Origin: Wurfbainia villosa | Lineage: Eukaryota > Streptophyta > Magnoliopsida > Zingiberales > Zingiberaceae | NCBI GenBank assembly: GCA_025175895.1 | Contig: CM046003.1 | Coordinates: forward strand, 44,696,335-44,760,334 | Direction: 5' to 3' | Length of the DNA stretch: 64,000 bases | In this document: one piece after another, positions 36,301 through 47,531 of the stretch | Layout: every line of letters starts with the position of its first letter | Numbering within the stretch: position 1 is the stretch's first letter | Notes under the pieces: generated by a model | Databases searched by the model: none | Told to the model about the DNA's origin: nothing | What the model saw: only the letters and a program-made list of their open reading frames with translations | Position numbers and translations under genes: made by a program

Positions 36301-38593
36301 AACTTACGTTCTTCCAATTTCTATAGTGTTTAACAACACTGATTCCAACAAAAAATATCACTTGTTATGTGATCTTCGATACCGGACTATTTTCGCAATC
36401 ATTTCGATCGCCTACTCCACTTGCCTATGCAGCAGCAAGGCTAGGAGTTCATCCGAATACTCTCAGATTATACGCACATCCGAGAGACATATCGTACCAT
36501 ACTTCCAACAATTTGACCATCTGTAAGGATATGTCTACAGTAAAAGATATGTCTATCCAAGTCTAAGGGTCTCCCTTGACTTTTTAATTGTTGGTCCACT
36601 TCTCACCTGACGGTAGAGATACCACCGACCCACAAGTCGATGTAAAGGACCCCTTTTAATCCAAACTAAGAATGTTCTAGACACAGATACCTGTAAACTA
36701 CAAGTATCTCTCAATATATTAATCCAGAGGGTAAAACTAGAGTAATACCCTGAACGATCAAATATCTGTTGATCCGATCCAAAAGGCTACACACAGGTCT
36801 CGGCCTTTCTCCGAAGAGAAAAGATCATATTCAACAGTCCACGACAAAACGGTCGCATTTCTGCGACGAATGCCTCGGGGATTTTTCCCTAGATCATCTG
36901 ATCCATCCCTTAATCCTACGAGCTGCAACTATAGAATACTGAATAAATACGACCATCATCGTATATTCTCTCCTCTGTACTAATCAAATCACATCTGGAG
37001 GTAACTGTTGTTGTCTACTGAATCTTCTACGATGTCTTCTGCTGATACTGCTGCGTAAATCACTTCCCTTGAAGGGAAGTATCATGAAACTCCAACTACA
37101 CCTGAGGTAGTAGGTTGCTGCTGATGAGATAACCCAATCTTCTGTGCTGTTCTCTGCTGTCGAGACGGTGCATCATCCTCCCGGAACACCATTGGTAGTC
37201 TTCAACTAAGTCTTCAAAGTACACCTCCTCCTCTATACTGGTTGCTCACAATAGCATCCGATGAACTGATCCAACAGATAATCTAGCTTCACGTGTCTTC
37301 GTGATCTGCACTACACGCACACAATCCCTTCGAAGTCTTTGTTCTGATTTTGCTGATGTGTAGGAGAACATTCTGATGATCTGCGATTGGTCTTCCATAA
37401 TCGGAGAGTAGCTCAAAGCCTATGATTCTGATCTTGCTCCTTTTATCCAATAGTCGGAGACTTCTAACTCAAATAAGTTGACCTGCAATATCTTCTTATC
37501 GGTCTCCAACTCTTAAACCCTTGTACGGAGTCATTTCTAAACTCCTATCTCAATCCAACGTCTTCCGGCAGGATCTGGTAGAAGATCCTGACATCCTTAT
37601 CCAACAATAAGTCAATAACTCTGAGTGGCTTAAATCATCCATTCATCTTCTTGAGCAATTACGTGGTAGTAACCTCCGCAAGTCTCACGACTCTGTACTG
37701 TACACTATTACTAACCGATCACCCTTTCTTGAAGCTCAAGAATTCCTTACAATGTGTCACTAAAAGTGACACGGGGAAACACACTCTTTCAACATCACTA
37801 ATCCATGATCAAGTGATATATTATTTCCAGAAGATTATTTTCTGCATTTATCACCAAATACCGACTTGATCCCGATAATGGTATGCAAACAACTCTTCTT
37901 TCTCGGTATAACATGAGTTAAGTACTCAAAAGTACTCTCAACGTTATACATCTTAGTATGAACAACTCAGGGATAAAAATCCCTATGAAACACCGTAACC
38001 TAGCCTTCCGCTATCTGCATCAACAATAGTCTACAAGTCTGTTCATTACCCACAGGTAATGATCTGACTAGCACCGTTAGTGAAAATCTCTAAGGCTGAA
38101 ATCTCTGATTTCAACTAGAAATGTGACGACTTGACCCATGTTTTTCCGACTCGGTATCAGTCGGCTCTCAAAAGTAAATCACCTTTTCGACATAGTTCAA
38201 GACTCACAGACTCAACAAGTCGTTCCCGTGGTCAACTCATACCACGGTTACGAATAATAACCAACACACTACAGGTTATTCCCTGGTATAAGCATCTAAA
38301 TGCATAACCAACATAACCGGGAGTATAAACCCTAAAGGTCACTCCGGTTGGTCGCCTCGGTGGATGACCCCTACTACAAGTCTGCACATGTGTCATAACT
38401 CTATTGTATACACCTACTGATCAAGTTTAAATAAATATCTACTAAACCATAAGTTATCAGGAACTCTTACCTCGTGCTACTTGGAGCTCAGGCTGCTATC
38501 CATCTCATCTCAGAAAACCAAAACTGAATAAATCGACTCCCGAGAATCCAAGACTCGACACAAAAATAACATTGTATGGCATCGCAGAACCTT
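36301..38593 (-). other. D interior between primer-binding site and RT relic
   Basis: Should hold gag and protease. I see only Gln-rich fragments near 37010-37110 on the minus strand and no intact frame or knuckle. Very frequent small indels prevent a call. Confidence 0.5.
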
Positions 38594-38594
38594 G

Positions 38595-38607
38595 GGCTCT
38601 GATACCA
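38595..38607 (-). promoter_or_regulatory. primer-binding site of D
   Basis: Minus strand TGGTATCAGAGCC, seven bases inside the LTR edge at 38615. Complements initiator Met tRNA and shows that D is on the minus strand. Confidence 0.9.
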
Positions 38608-38614
38608 CTAAAGT

Positions 38615-41600
38615 TGTCACGCCCCGAGAGCATGCCGAGCCGAAAATCAAACGAACGACATCTCCCCTGTACGTGGTAACATTTCGGGTTAATACAAGGC
38701 TCGTAGGCCCACAATAACAACAATATATAAAAATATACCAAACCACCACAATATATATATATATCAACACAACAACTACACACAGCGGAAACGATACAAC
38801 AACAATACATCCTACACATGCATACCGGTATGACTAACACCATAGCATAAAGAAAACCTCGAGAAAACCCGCACCAATATGTGCGTACATCAAATAATAC
38901 ATAACATCACGAAAACTCCGAATGCAAAACAAGACATGCGGAAAATCCAAAACAGACACGGGAGCCACGGAGGTGAGATGAGACGATGTCAGGCGGCGGT
39001 GCTCCAATGCCATCACGAAGTCTTCTACCTGTTACCTGGGCGACAGAAAACCCAGGGTCCGCAGGGGTGGTGAGTAAAACTCAACAGGTAATAGAAAACA
39101 TGTATATATGTAATATCATATGTATTTCAACAACATAATCTAAAGGTGCAATAGGTATATCAGCATAGTATACAAATACAAGCATATACCGTCTAACCAA
39201 AAGAATACGTAAAATACAGACATACCTGAAGTCTGCCACGCTACTCTGATCCAACCTGAACATATATCCAACATATATATATATAACAGGAAGAGTAGAT
39301 CAACTCACAATATACTCTAGCTACAGGTCAAGGTATCTAACGGTCTGTCCAAACATATACCAGTACCCGACACAACCGTATAATAAATGTAAGAAGCATG
39401 CATGAATATGATGTACAAACAAGTGCAGCAACCATAATACAAACAAATGAACATCACAATAAGTATATATATATATATAGACTGTATCTATATATATATT
39501 AATCTCAACCATCCATATATATATATATACATACATATATGTATCTATATATGGTAATATGCAAATCGTCATAAGATACGGCAATGCAACATGCATGGTC
39601 ATGCCTGCTCACCCCTACTCGCTACCACGACCCCAGTGTGGCCTACGTGGCACGACATGACAACTGTCTCAACTCACACCAAACACTGCTATAGAGTGGC
39701 CGAGTGGGTAGTATGATCAAGTAGCATATGAGCGTAAAGAGCTCGCTACACAATGGGGGTCCCTGCTGCTGGCCACTCCGACTAACACTACCCATGAGTG
39801 GTCGAGTACCATGCACCCAGGACAACTGCACACAACTCCAACTACCACCATCTATAGTAGTAGAGTGCGGCACAACAGATGCTCTGCCCTCACACCAGTT
39901 ACTCCTCGGAGAGTGCTCTGGGAGGCAAGATGACTGACGACTCTCTCAACCCCAAGGGAGACTATGTCGTCAGAATGCATGCAAATGACATGTGTATGTT
40001 GTCACACGTACAACCATCTACCATAGACTCTCTGTTCAGCAAAGATTCATACTCAACTAATCAATATTCTCTATCCTGTAGAGAGTTGTACTCAACAGAT
40101 CGACGGACTCTCTATCCTGTAGAGAGTCGTACTCAACTGATCATAACTCTCTATCCAATAGAGAGTCATACTCAACTGATCGATGCACTCTCTATCCTGT
40201 AGAGAGTCGTACTCGACTGATCATAACTCTCTCTCCAATAGAGAGTCGTACTCGACTGATCATAACAAGCTGGGACCACCACTCCACAGTGACACTCTAA
40301 TCACCCTTCACTTAACCATTACTCAACTCATGGTTGGTAACAGTATGCAACATACGGGTATTGGAAATAAATCCTACATTTAGGGAATTACCTACCCATA
40401 GATGACTTTTTTCCAATTTATAAATTGGGTCATCCCCGTACTAACATTTACACCCTACCAAACATCTAGATCAATTTACATCACATCTATAACTCCTAAA
40501 TCATGATAGGGTATATGTGATATCAACAATTGAGCATAAATATATCCAACGATAAGTTCAAGCATACGATAAAGAGAGCAGGGTCAAGGTAATATGAATA
40601 CCTAACATGCTCATATCTATGACTAAATCTGAATGCAATACATTTACCCGGACCAGGTAGAAAATTACCCACCTGCTAGGAAGCTCATGTTGACGGTCTC
40701 CGCCTCCAAGATCTCTACTTCGAATCCAATATTTGAAACGGTAGAATCCAATATAACCACATGCTAGCATAATCAAATTGTAGGAATAAGAATCTAAACC
40801 AATCTTAATCCCCGATTAATTAACCAAATCCCACATGGCATAACCTCATTCCATATCATCATAGTAATTAAGCATTCACATTAAATCATATACCGATTCA
40901 CTATAAAAATGCACAAATTCTTCGGCAATTATTTAGCTGTAAATCACTTACCTAGTCTAGCTAAATGACAAAACCTCCTGATCCAATAGTATAGTATAAA
41001 CTCCAAATCAATAGCCGAACTGGAAGTAGCATCTCCCAAATCTCATATCACTTATCACCTGCAAACACACCATAAACAAATTTCCAAATTTCAATCCACA
41101 GCTACCAAGATCAACCAGGTCAACAAGCCATAATTGGGGAAACCCTATAATTCCATATTGTATTAGTAGCTTACCTTACAATCCGACCCATACCTATTCG
41201 TTGGCAAGGTTGTTGTGCACCACCGTAAACCAATTAACCTACCTATATAGAAGAATCAAAGATCCATACTGAAACTCACCTCAATATGATATCACTGCTT
41301 CGATCCATACTTCCACCGTCCCCTTTGAACTCACAATCCACCAGCTATTTTCAACTTCACCGGCGCCTCCCCCTCTTGGACTCGGAGTTAACAGCCAGTG
41401 AAGCACAACAAAAGGGCGGCGATGGGTGAGAAGTTCACGGTGAGAAACAGAACCGATGGGGATAAAGAGTTCACCGCGACAAAGACGAGATGCAGTGGTG
41501 ATGTCTTCGGCTTAGGTTAAGGTCTTCAACTCTCACTGCTGCTTGGATCATCGGGATACGAAGGGGTGACGACAAGCTGTCCGACAGCGGCGAGTGATAG

Positions 41601-42269
41601 GAGATGGTGTCGTCCATCTAGGCTTGGGGAAGTTAACGGTCGACGGGGCCACACTGACACATCTGGCTGCGATGAAGATCGGGTGGATGAGATGTCGATC
41701 AGCCCGCTACTCCGGTGAAGCTCGATGAAGAGGGGGGAGAAGCGACGGTGACAACAGTGACTCCAAATCGCGGTGGCAGCGGCGTGGCGTTGGCGTCCAG
41801 CGACGAGTGGATCGAGGAGGTGGCCATCAGTGGCGGCAACGGCTCGAGCGGAGATCGGCTGGCTCAGGTGAAGATAGGGCAGAGATCAGACGGAGCAACG
41901 AAGATGGGGCGCAGGGCATGGGGACGGCGGAAGATTGAGCTTGGGCTCGGGCGGCGACCGTGGAGAGAAGGAAAGAGGCCTCTGGTTGCTTCGGAGATGA
42001 AGGGGAGACGATCGGCTGCATCGCGCGGTGAAGGAGAGGAAAAGTTGCGTGGAGAGGAAAAGAAGCGGCCTGAGAAAGAAACGGAAATATTTGGTCTAAT
42101 TAACCATTTAATACCTCGTAGAAGATAACCTAAAGAGGCTTTATAAAAGCCTGTTCATTTTATCTCCATGAAATATCCATAAAACACCCGTTTAAATCCA
42201 GAAAAATTTCTAAAAATTCCACAAGAAATTTTATCAATTACCGAGGATTTTTTTTTCCGGTTTTTTACA
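38615..42269 (-). repeat. 5' LTR of D (3655 bp)
   Basis: Near copy of 30582-34238, with the hairpin array at 40065-40251 and the TATA palindrome near 42128-42150 with one mismatch. Confidence 0.92.
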
Positions 42270-44305
42270 AATGGCCTGTCCCTACTAGCACCTTCCATCT
42301 ATTTAGACATTTTAGACTTTTATGGACTACCCCTGAACCAATTCACCCCCAATTCCTTTCGGATTCTGTCGGGGGCCTCTATAGTGTTTCAACATCTAAA
42401 CCTCTCTTTAACCCCTGAAATATTTCATTGCTTCTTTCAATTGAAATCTTCCAAGGCATGCCTTTTTTATCTATCCAGCCATCCAGACTGCCAATTCCTA
42501 GTGAACCTGCCTACTTCCCATAAGGGATGGGAAGAATTGTACTTCTTTGTATAGCTTCCAGCACCTTTACCTTACTCCGATACCTGGAAGGTGGAACTTC
42601 CCGAACTGCCTTCCTTCCGGGAAATGAGGACCCAATGTCCTTTCCCGTAAGTGTATAGAATATTGGGAGAGTCACATTACTGTTCGAATCACTTGATAAA
42701 AACTCCCCTTTTGAGCCACTTCGAACTATCCCCCCTCCCTTCGACGACCTCAATTGCTGTAGGTAGGATGATACTTTCCTTTTAATATAACTTGCTTCCT
42801 ACATTATTCATCTTTCTCACCAATACATTTTGCAGATAATCTAATGCAGGATGCTTTGGTAAAAGGAGAGGAGATTGAGGCTGCCAAGAAGAAGGCCTCA
42901 ACCAAGAGGGGTAAATTGCTGGCAGCTCCTTCTCTCCTCGGAAGAAACTGCGGCTCGTTAAGAAAGGAGCCCCGAGTTCATCTGTTCTTCCACCTTCCTC
43001 TTCCGGTCAACCTGGTTCGCGATCCTTAACCATCTACGAACCGAGGAGAAAGGATATTACCTTATCTGTCCCATCTTCATCTCCCCACAGAAGGGACTCT
43101 CCTTCCCATTCTCCCAATTCATCCCCCTCTGCACATGATTCTCCTTTGCCTTCCCGAACCGAGTCCATCTCTGCTCCTATCCTTTCTGACACGCTTACTT
43201 CTCCCGCCCCTCTTCAGCGCGTCAGACCCGCACTTCCCTTCAAAAGAGAGGATCTTCCTCTTCCGACCCCCTCAAGGGCTACATTGGGATCTCTGCTGCA
43301 GATTTGTAACCCTTCGGAGGTGAAATTTTTTAATCAATCAGGCGTGCAAGGTCCCTGCGAACAAGTAGGCAAATTGCTGGCTGAGGTACTTACTGTCCCC
43401 TTCTTATCTTTACTATATGTATCTCTATGTGTCAGCATATACTGATGGTGCTTTCTTTCTTCTAGGCCTCAACCCAACACAGCAAAATGGTAGTTCAACT
43501 GGCTCAATTCTAGTCCAGCGTAGAGGCACGCCACTTTGCTTCTCTAGCGTAGCAGAAAAAACTCGTTCGGCAGTTGAGCAAGAGAGAGGCGAAGGAATCT
43601 GACCTGAGGGGCCAATGTGAAGATGCTATGACACAATTGGCCCTGGTCCAAAGCGAAAAGGAGGAGCTTCAGCGAAGGAATGAAGACCTCAAACAGCAAG
43701 TTTTCTTCCAGTCTAGTGAATTGCAGCAGGTGGATATCCTCGCCCACGAACTAAAAGAGTATAAGGGGCAGCTCAGGGATGCCATCATTAAGGCCGCCGA
43801 TTCTTCAACTGCTATCGAACAGCTCGGCAGAACGCATGTGCTTGGCTGATGGAAGCAAGCTTGGGAAGCCACCAGGAAATCTTGCATAGAGAAGTGCCAA
43901 GAACTCTCCTCCATGGTGGCTGCTCTCCCTCAAGCTCTGTCAGCAGTGGCTCAGCAACAGTCTACCCTCCATAAAGAATACTCCGAAGCCCTTTCAACTC
44001 TGGGACGGCAAGCCATACAGGCAGCCATGGAGAAGGATGCCTTGGCGGCCCAACTGATGGAAAGCCAAGCCCAGCCGGCTAGCTGTCAGGCTCAATTAAC
44101 CAGCTGCCAATCCTAGCTACAAGAACGGGAAGCTGATCTGAAAGGGCGATATGTCAAGAAGGGGGTGGACCTATTCATCCTGGGCTTCGATGGGTCCTCG
44201 GCTCTAAATGCCGAACGGGGGTATCTGCCTCCAGGCACGAACACCAGTTATTTAAATCCTGTAGATGCCTTATCCAATTGTCCCCCCGAACTATTTGAAT
44301 TATAA
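42270..44305 (+). pseudogene. antisense gene 1 of G: gypsy-type transposon domain (PF04195-like) plus coiled coil, two introns
   Basis: Exon part 42270-42646 gives NGLSLLAPSIYLDILDFYG, FTPNSFRILSG and TSHKGWEELYFFV, the pattern of the plant 'putative gypsy type transposon' domain, with one TAG near its end. A GTAAGT donor at 42647 and a TTTTGCAG acceptor ending 42835 frame an intron. Exon 42836-43385 is Ser/Pro-rich. A second intron runs 43386-43465 (TCTAG acceptor). The last exon has a long coiled coil (SEKEELQRRNEDLKQQVFF) and ends CPPELFEL at 44305. Several stops and a frameshift make it a pseudogene. The function of this protein is unknown; it lies antisense to gag-pol. Confidence 0.68.
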
Positions 44306-44730
44306 CTTCCCACATCCCATTCCTTGTAATGACTCTTTTCTTGGTGCTGAAAAGTAATTATGTTAACATAGCTTTTGAGTTGTTCTCTTTGCATGCCTTC
44401 TCGCGGGTTGGGAATTCTGAACCAATTTTACGCTTTTCTCTTTTTACGCTGACGTTTCTTTTCTCGTGTCGCATAGCGCAATTACCTTATTTGTTCGGGA
44501 ACTTATTCAGAGGGTCTTAGATGGTCTTATTCATATCCGACCCAATTTTGGCTCGGTCAAAAATTAAATGACTTTTGCCTGTTGATCTTCACTGTCTCTC
44601 TCACTGCTTCGGAAATGATATCTTGAGGAGTACCTATGCGACTGCCATTACGATATCAGTCTCTTCACCTTCTTCCCCTTCCCAAGAAATACTGCAGTTC
44701 CTTTCCCCCAACTATAAATTATCACCCTTC

Positions 44731-45157
44731 ATGTCTTCGTCCTTCAATCTTACTCCCATGGCTTCAGTAGGACACCCCATTGAGATTTCTTCAGACTCCG
44801 AATCTTTCGAGCTGTGGGACTGGCTTTCCGGGGATGCTGAAGATTCTGAAACCCGCTCGACAGCGACCTCATCTTTCTGCCCCCTTCCTTTTCCGCCCCA
44901 CACCACAGCTCCCTCCCCTCCCGTGGGGAGGTCTTATCGAGCACCCTTTCCTTCGTTCCGCAATCGGGTGTGGAACCCTCCCTTAACATGGGAGTACACA
45001 GTGGGAGATCCCCGGGCCTCTGCCGAACTTCCCCCACTTCCACCAGCTCTGGCCTTTATTCCAGTTTCCCCGGTGGGGATCCGTCCGCCTCCTTTTGATG
45101 AAGGTCCACCAGTTCTTCCAGTTTCCCCCCGCGAGGATCCGTTCGCCTCCTCTTGAT
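44731..45157 (+). CDS. antisense ORF 2 of G, Ser/Pro-rich, unknown function
   Basis: From the Met at 44731 (or 44758) it reads MASVGHPIEISSDSESFELWDW, then a Pro-rich region (FPPHTTAPSPPVG) entering the 57-bp repeat. An extra C in the second repeat unit throws it into a stop at 45157. In the other phase the repeat stays open to about 45361. No known domain. It may be an exon of a larger antisense gene. Confidence 0.4.
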
Positions 45158-45289
45158 GAAGGTCCACCAGTTCTTCCAGTTTCCCCCACGAGGATCCATT
45201 CGCCTCCTCTTGATGAAGGTCCACCAGTTCTTCCAGTTTTCCCCGCGAGGATCCGTTCGCCTCCTCTTGATGAAGGTCCACCGGTCATT
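45061..45289. repeat. 57-bp coding minisatellite, four units
   Basis: Units start at 45061, 45118, 45176 and 45233, with lengths 57, 58, 57 and 57. Each codes in one frame for the 19-residue repeat RSPPLDEGPPVLPVSPARI. The single extra C in unit 2 changes phase. Confidence 0.88.
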
Positions 45290-45732
45290 CCTTCTGCTCA
45301 AGGCGAGCTCTACAGGGTCATCTTGGCACCTCCCCCCCCCCCCCCCCAAGGAGCCTTCTAACGCTTCTTCTGTTAAGAGAAATCATAGAAAATCTTCATA
45401 GCTTAAATGATGTAATCATTTTAAGTATGCTAATAAAAATGAAGGAGGGAATTGGTATTTGTTTTTGTCATTTTCTTGTAAAAGTAAGGTTTCTGTCATC
45501 AGAAAGACTGTAATCTAGCCTGAACATACTTTCTTTTACCATCTCCCAGGGATTCGGACCCTTTTTTCTTACAATTACTGTACTAGCAACTTTTCACCTA
45601 CTGTCGTTACGTTTCCCCTTCTTTACCAGCATTCATTATCCTTACTTTTTCTGCTAATAAATACACCCTCATCCTCCATCGTTATAAGGACCTCCAACCC
45701 CGGCTGTATAACATCCATCTTTTCCCTTAGTC

Positions 45733-46011
45733 ATGGACAAAATGTCTGAACAGGGCAGCAGTTCCTTTCCTTTTGAAGAAAAGGTGGACGAGCAACGTTA
45801 TATTGCCAACCTGGAAGAACAAGTGAGGTATTTGCAGTAACAGTTGAGGGAGGTTTCTGCCAGCAACTGCTCTTTGCGCCAACAGCTAGCAGGGTCCCAG
45901 AAGGAACTATCTAAGCAGATCTTCCTGCAGCAATCTTACTTTCGGCAACTAATGTGTCAACCTCCGCCGCGCAAAGAAACTCCGTCAGCACCTCCTAACA
46001 AAGAATTGTAA
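45733..46011 (+). pseudogene. antisense ORF of G, short coiled-coil protein
   Basis: 93 codons: MDKMSEQGSSSFPFEEKVDE, a Gln/Leu-rich heptad region (IANLEEQVRYLQ, one TAA at 45838, then QLREVSASNCSLRQQL), then QPPPRKETPSAPPNKEL. A TAATAAATA word lies about 80 bases upstream. No known family; similar in composition to the coiled-coil tail of antisense gene 3. Confidence 0.4.
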
Positions 46012-46372
46012 TACCCTATATATATATAAGGGTCTCTTATTTTCTTCTTGCAAAAAGAATCAGAATGTGTAATCTTTTCTAAAGTAATGGACTTTTCCCA
46101 CTTGTCTTCTTCTTCCAGCATTTCTTGAGTTATGCCCCATTTCACCTTCCTCATACCCAAATAAGATGACACATAGCTGAGGCCTACTTCGGCACTTCTG
46201 CTAGGAATATAATAATATAGAGTCACTAAATGACCCAACTCTCTTGCTCTCTGACCATCAGGATAAAATAATACTTCGTTCAGTTGCGTATTTGCTAAAT
46301 ACATTCTTCTCGTATGTTGCATCATATTACGAAACATGTGTTGTGTATTAGTTTGGAAAACTCAAATGATAT
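46012..46372. other. noncoding stretch before the 111-bp array
   Basis: AT-rich, without a supported gene. Words such as GGATAAAATAATA near 46258 resemble the neighbouring array, so its edge is gradual. Confidence 0.5.
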
Positions 46373-47162
46373 AGTAATATATAGTTGAAATAATAAATTC
46401 AACTTCTTCCGCTTCACGGGGATAAAAATGATATATAACTGAGGAAATCTCGGTTCTTCCGTTCCGCCACCACACGGGGATAAAATAATATATAGTTGAA
46501 ATAATAAATTCAACTTCTTCCGCTTCGCGGGGATAAAAATGATATATAACTGAGGAAATCTCAGTTCTTCCGTTCCGCCACCACACGGGGATAAAATAAT
46601 ATATAGTTGAAATAATAAATTCAACTTCTTCCGCTTCGTGGGGATAAAAATGATATATAACTGAGGAAATCTCAGTTCTTCCGTTCCGCCACCACACGGG
46701 GATAAAATAATATATAGTTGAAATAATAAATTCAACTTCTTCTGCTTTACGAGGATAAAAATGATATATAACTGAGGAAATCTCAGTTCTTCCGTTCCAC
46801 CACCACACGGGGATAAAATAATATATAATTGAAATAATAAATTCAACTTCTTCCGCTTCGCAGGGATAAAAATGATATATAACTGAAGAAATCTCAGTTC
46901 TTCCATTCCGCCACCACACGGGGATAAAATAATATATAGTTGAAATAATAAATTCAACTTCTTCCGCTTCGCGGGGATAAAAATGATATATAACTGAGGA
47001 AATCTCAGTTCTTCCATTCCACCACCACACGGGGATTAAATAATATATAGTTGAAATAATAAATTCAACTTCTTCCGCTTCACGGGGATAAAAATGATAT
47101 ATAACTGAGGAAATCTCAGTTCTTCCGTTCCGCCACCACACGGGGATAAAATAATATATATA
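46373..47162. repeat. 111-bp dimeric tandem array, seven copies
   Basis: AACTTCTTCC recurs at 46401, 46512, 46623, 46734, 46845, 46956 and 47067, exactly 111 bp apart. Each unit holds two related halves of about 58 and 53 bp, both starting GGGGATAAAA. One half has the inverted repeat AACTGAG/CTCAGTT and the other GTTGAA/TTCAAC. Since 111 is 37 codons, minus-strand frames stay open for 231-269 codons; I regard those as artefacts. Confidence 0.93.
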
Positions 47163-47531
47163 TTTGCCCAAAGGCCTTCGGCATAAAAAGTGACCTGCTT
47201 TTCCGCCGCTACTCTTCCTCCTTTCGTCCTAAAGAGCACACCCTGATCCATCCCCTCTATTGAAAACAAGAGTTTTACTATATAGCGGGCCATCAAAGAA
47301 ATAAATCTCCGTTACTCTTCTGCTTAGGGCCTCCTTTTCTACTAATTAGGAGCCCAATAGCCATTATCAGCCCATTTCTTTCTCCTTTTATAGGGGATGC
47401 TTCATCTTCCTCTCTTTAGTTATCTTCATCCCTTCCACCTTCTTGTCTTCCTTTCCTGCATCTGTTCTTCTTTCCGCCGCCATCTTCCAGCGTCCCCAAT
47501 CATCCCCTGTAGCCTTTTCCTTCCTTCTCCC

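Larger units (their letters stand above)
30582..42269 (-). mobile_element. element D: degenerate chromodomain Ty3/gypsy element
   Basis: LTRs of 3657 and 3655 bp enclose a 4.4-kb interior. On the minus strand the LTR starts TGTAAAA and ends GCGTGACA. The flanks are AACGG (30577-30581) and AATGG (42270-42274), a TSD with one change. Interior relics in order are RT, integrase and chromodomain, as in Tekay/Del chromoviruses. The interior is heavily frameshifted while the LTRs are still very alike. It splits antisense gene 1 of G. Confidence 0.9.

Noticed and set aside
46322..47171. Minus-strand open frames of 231 and 269 codons
   Set aside because: They translate a 111-bp tandem repeat whose length is a multiple of three; all phases stay open without selection.
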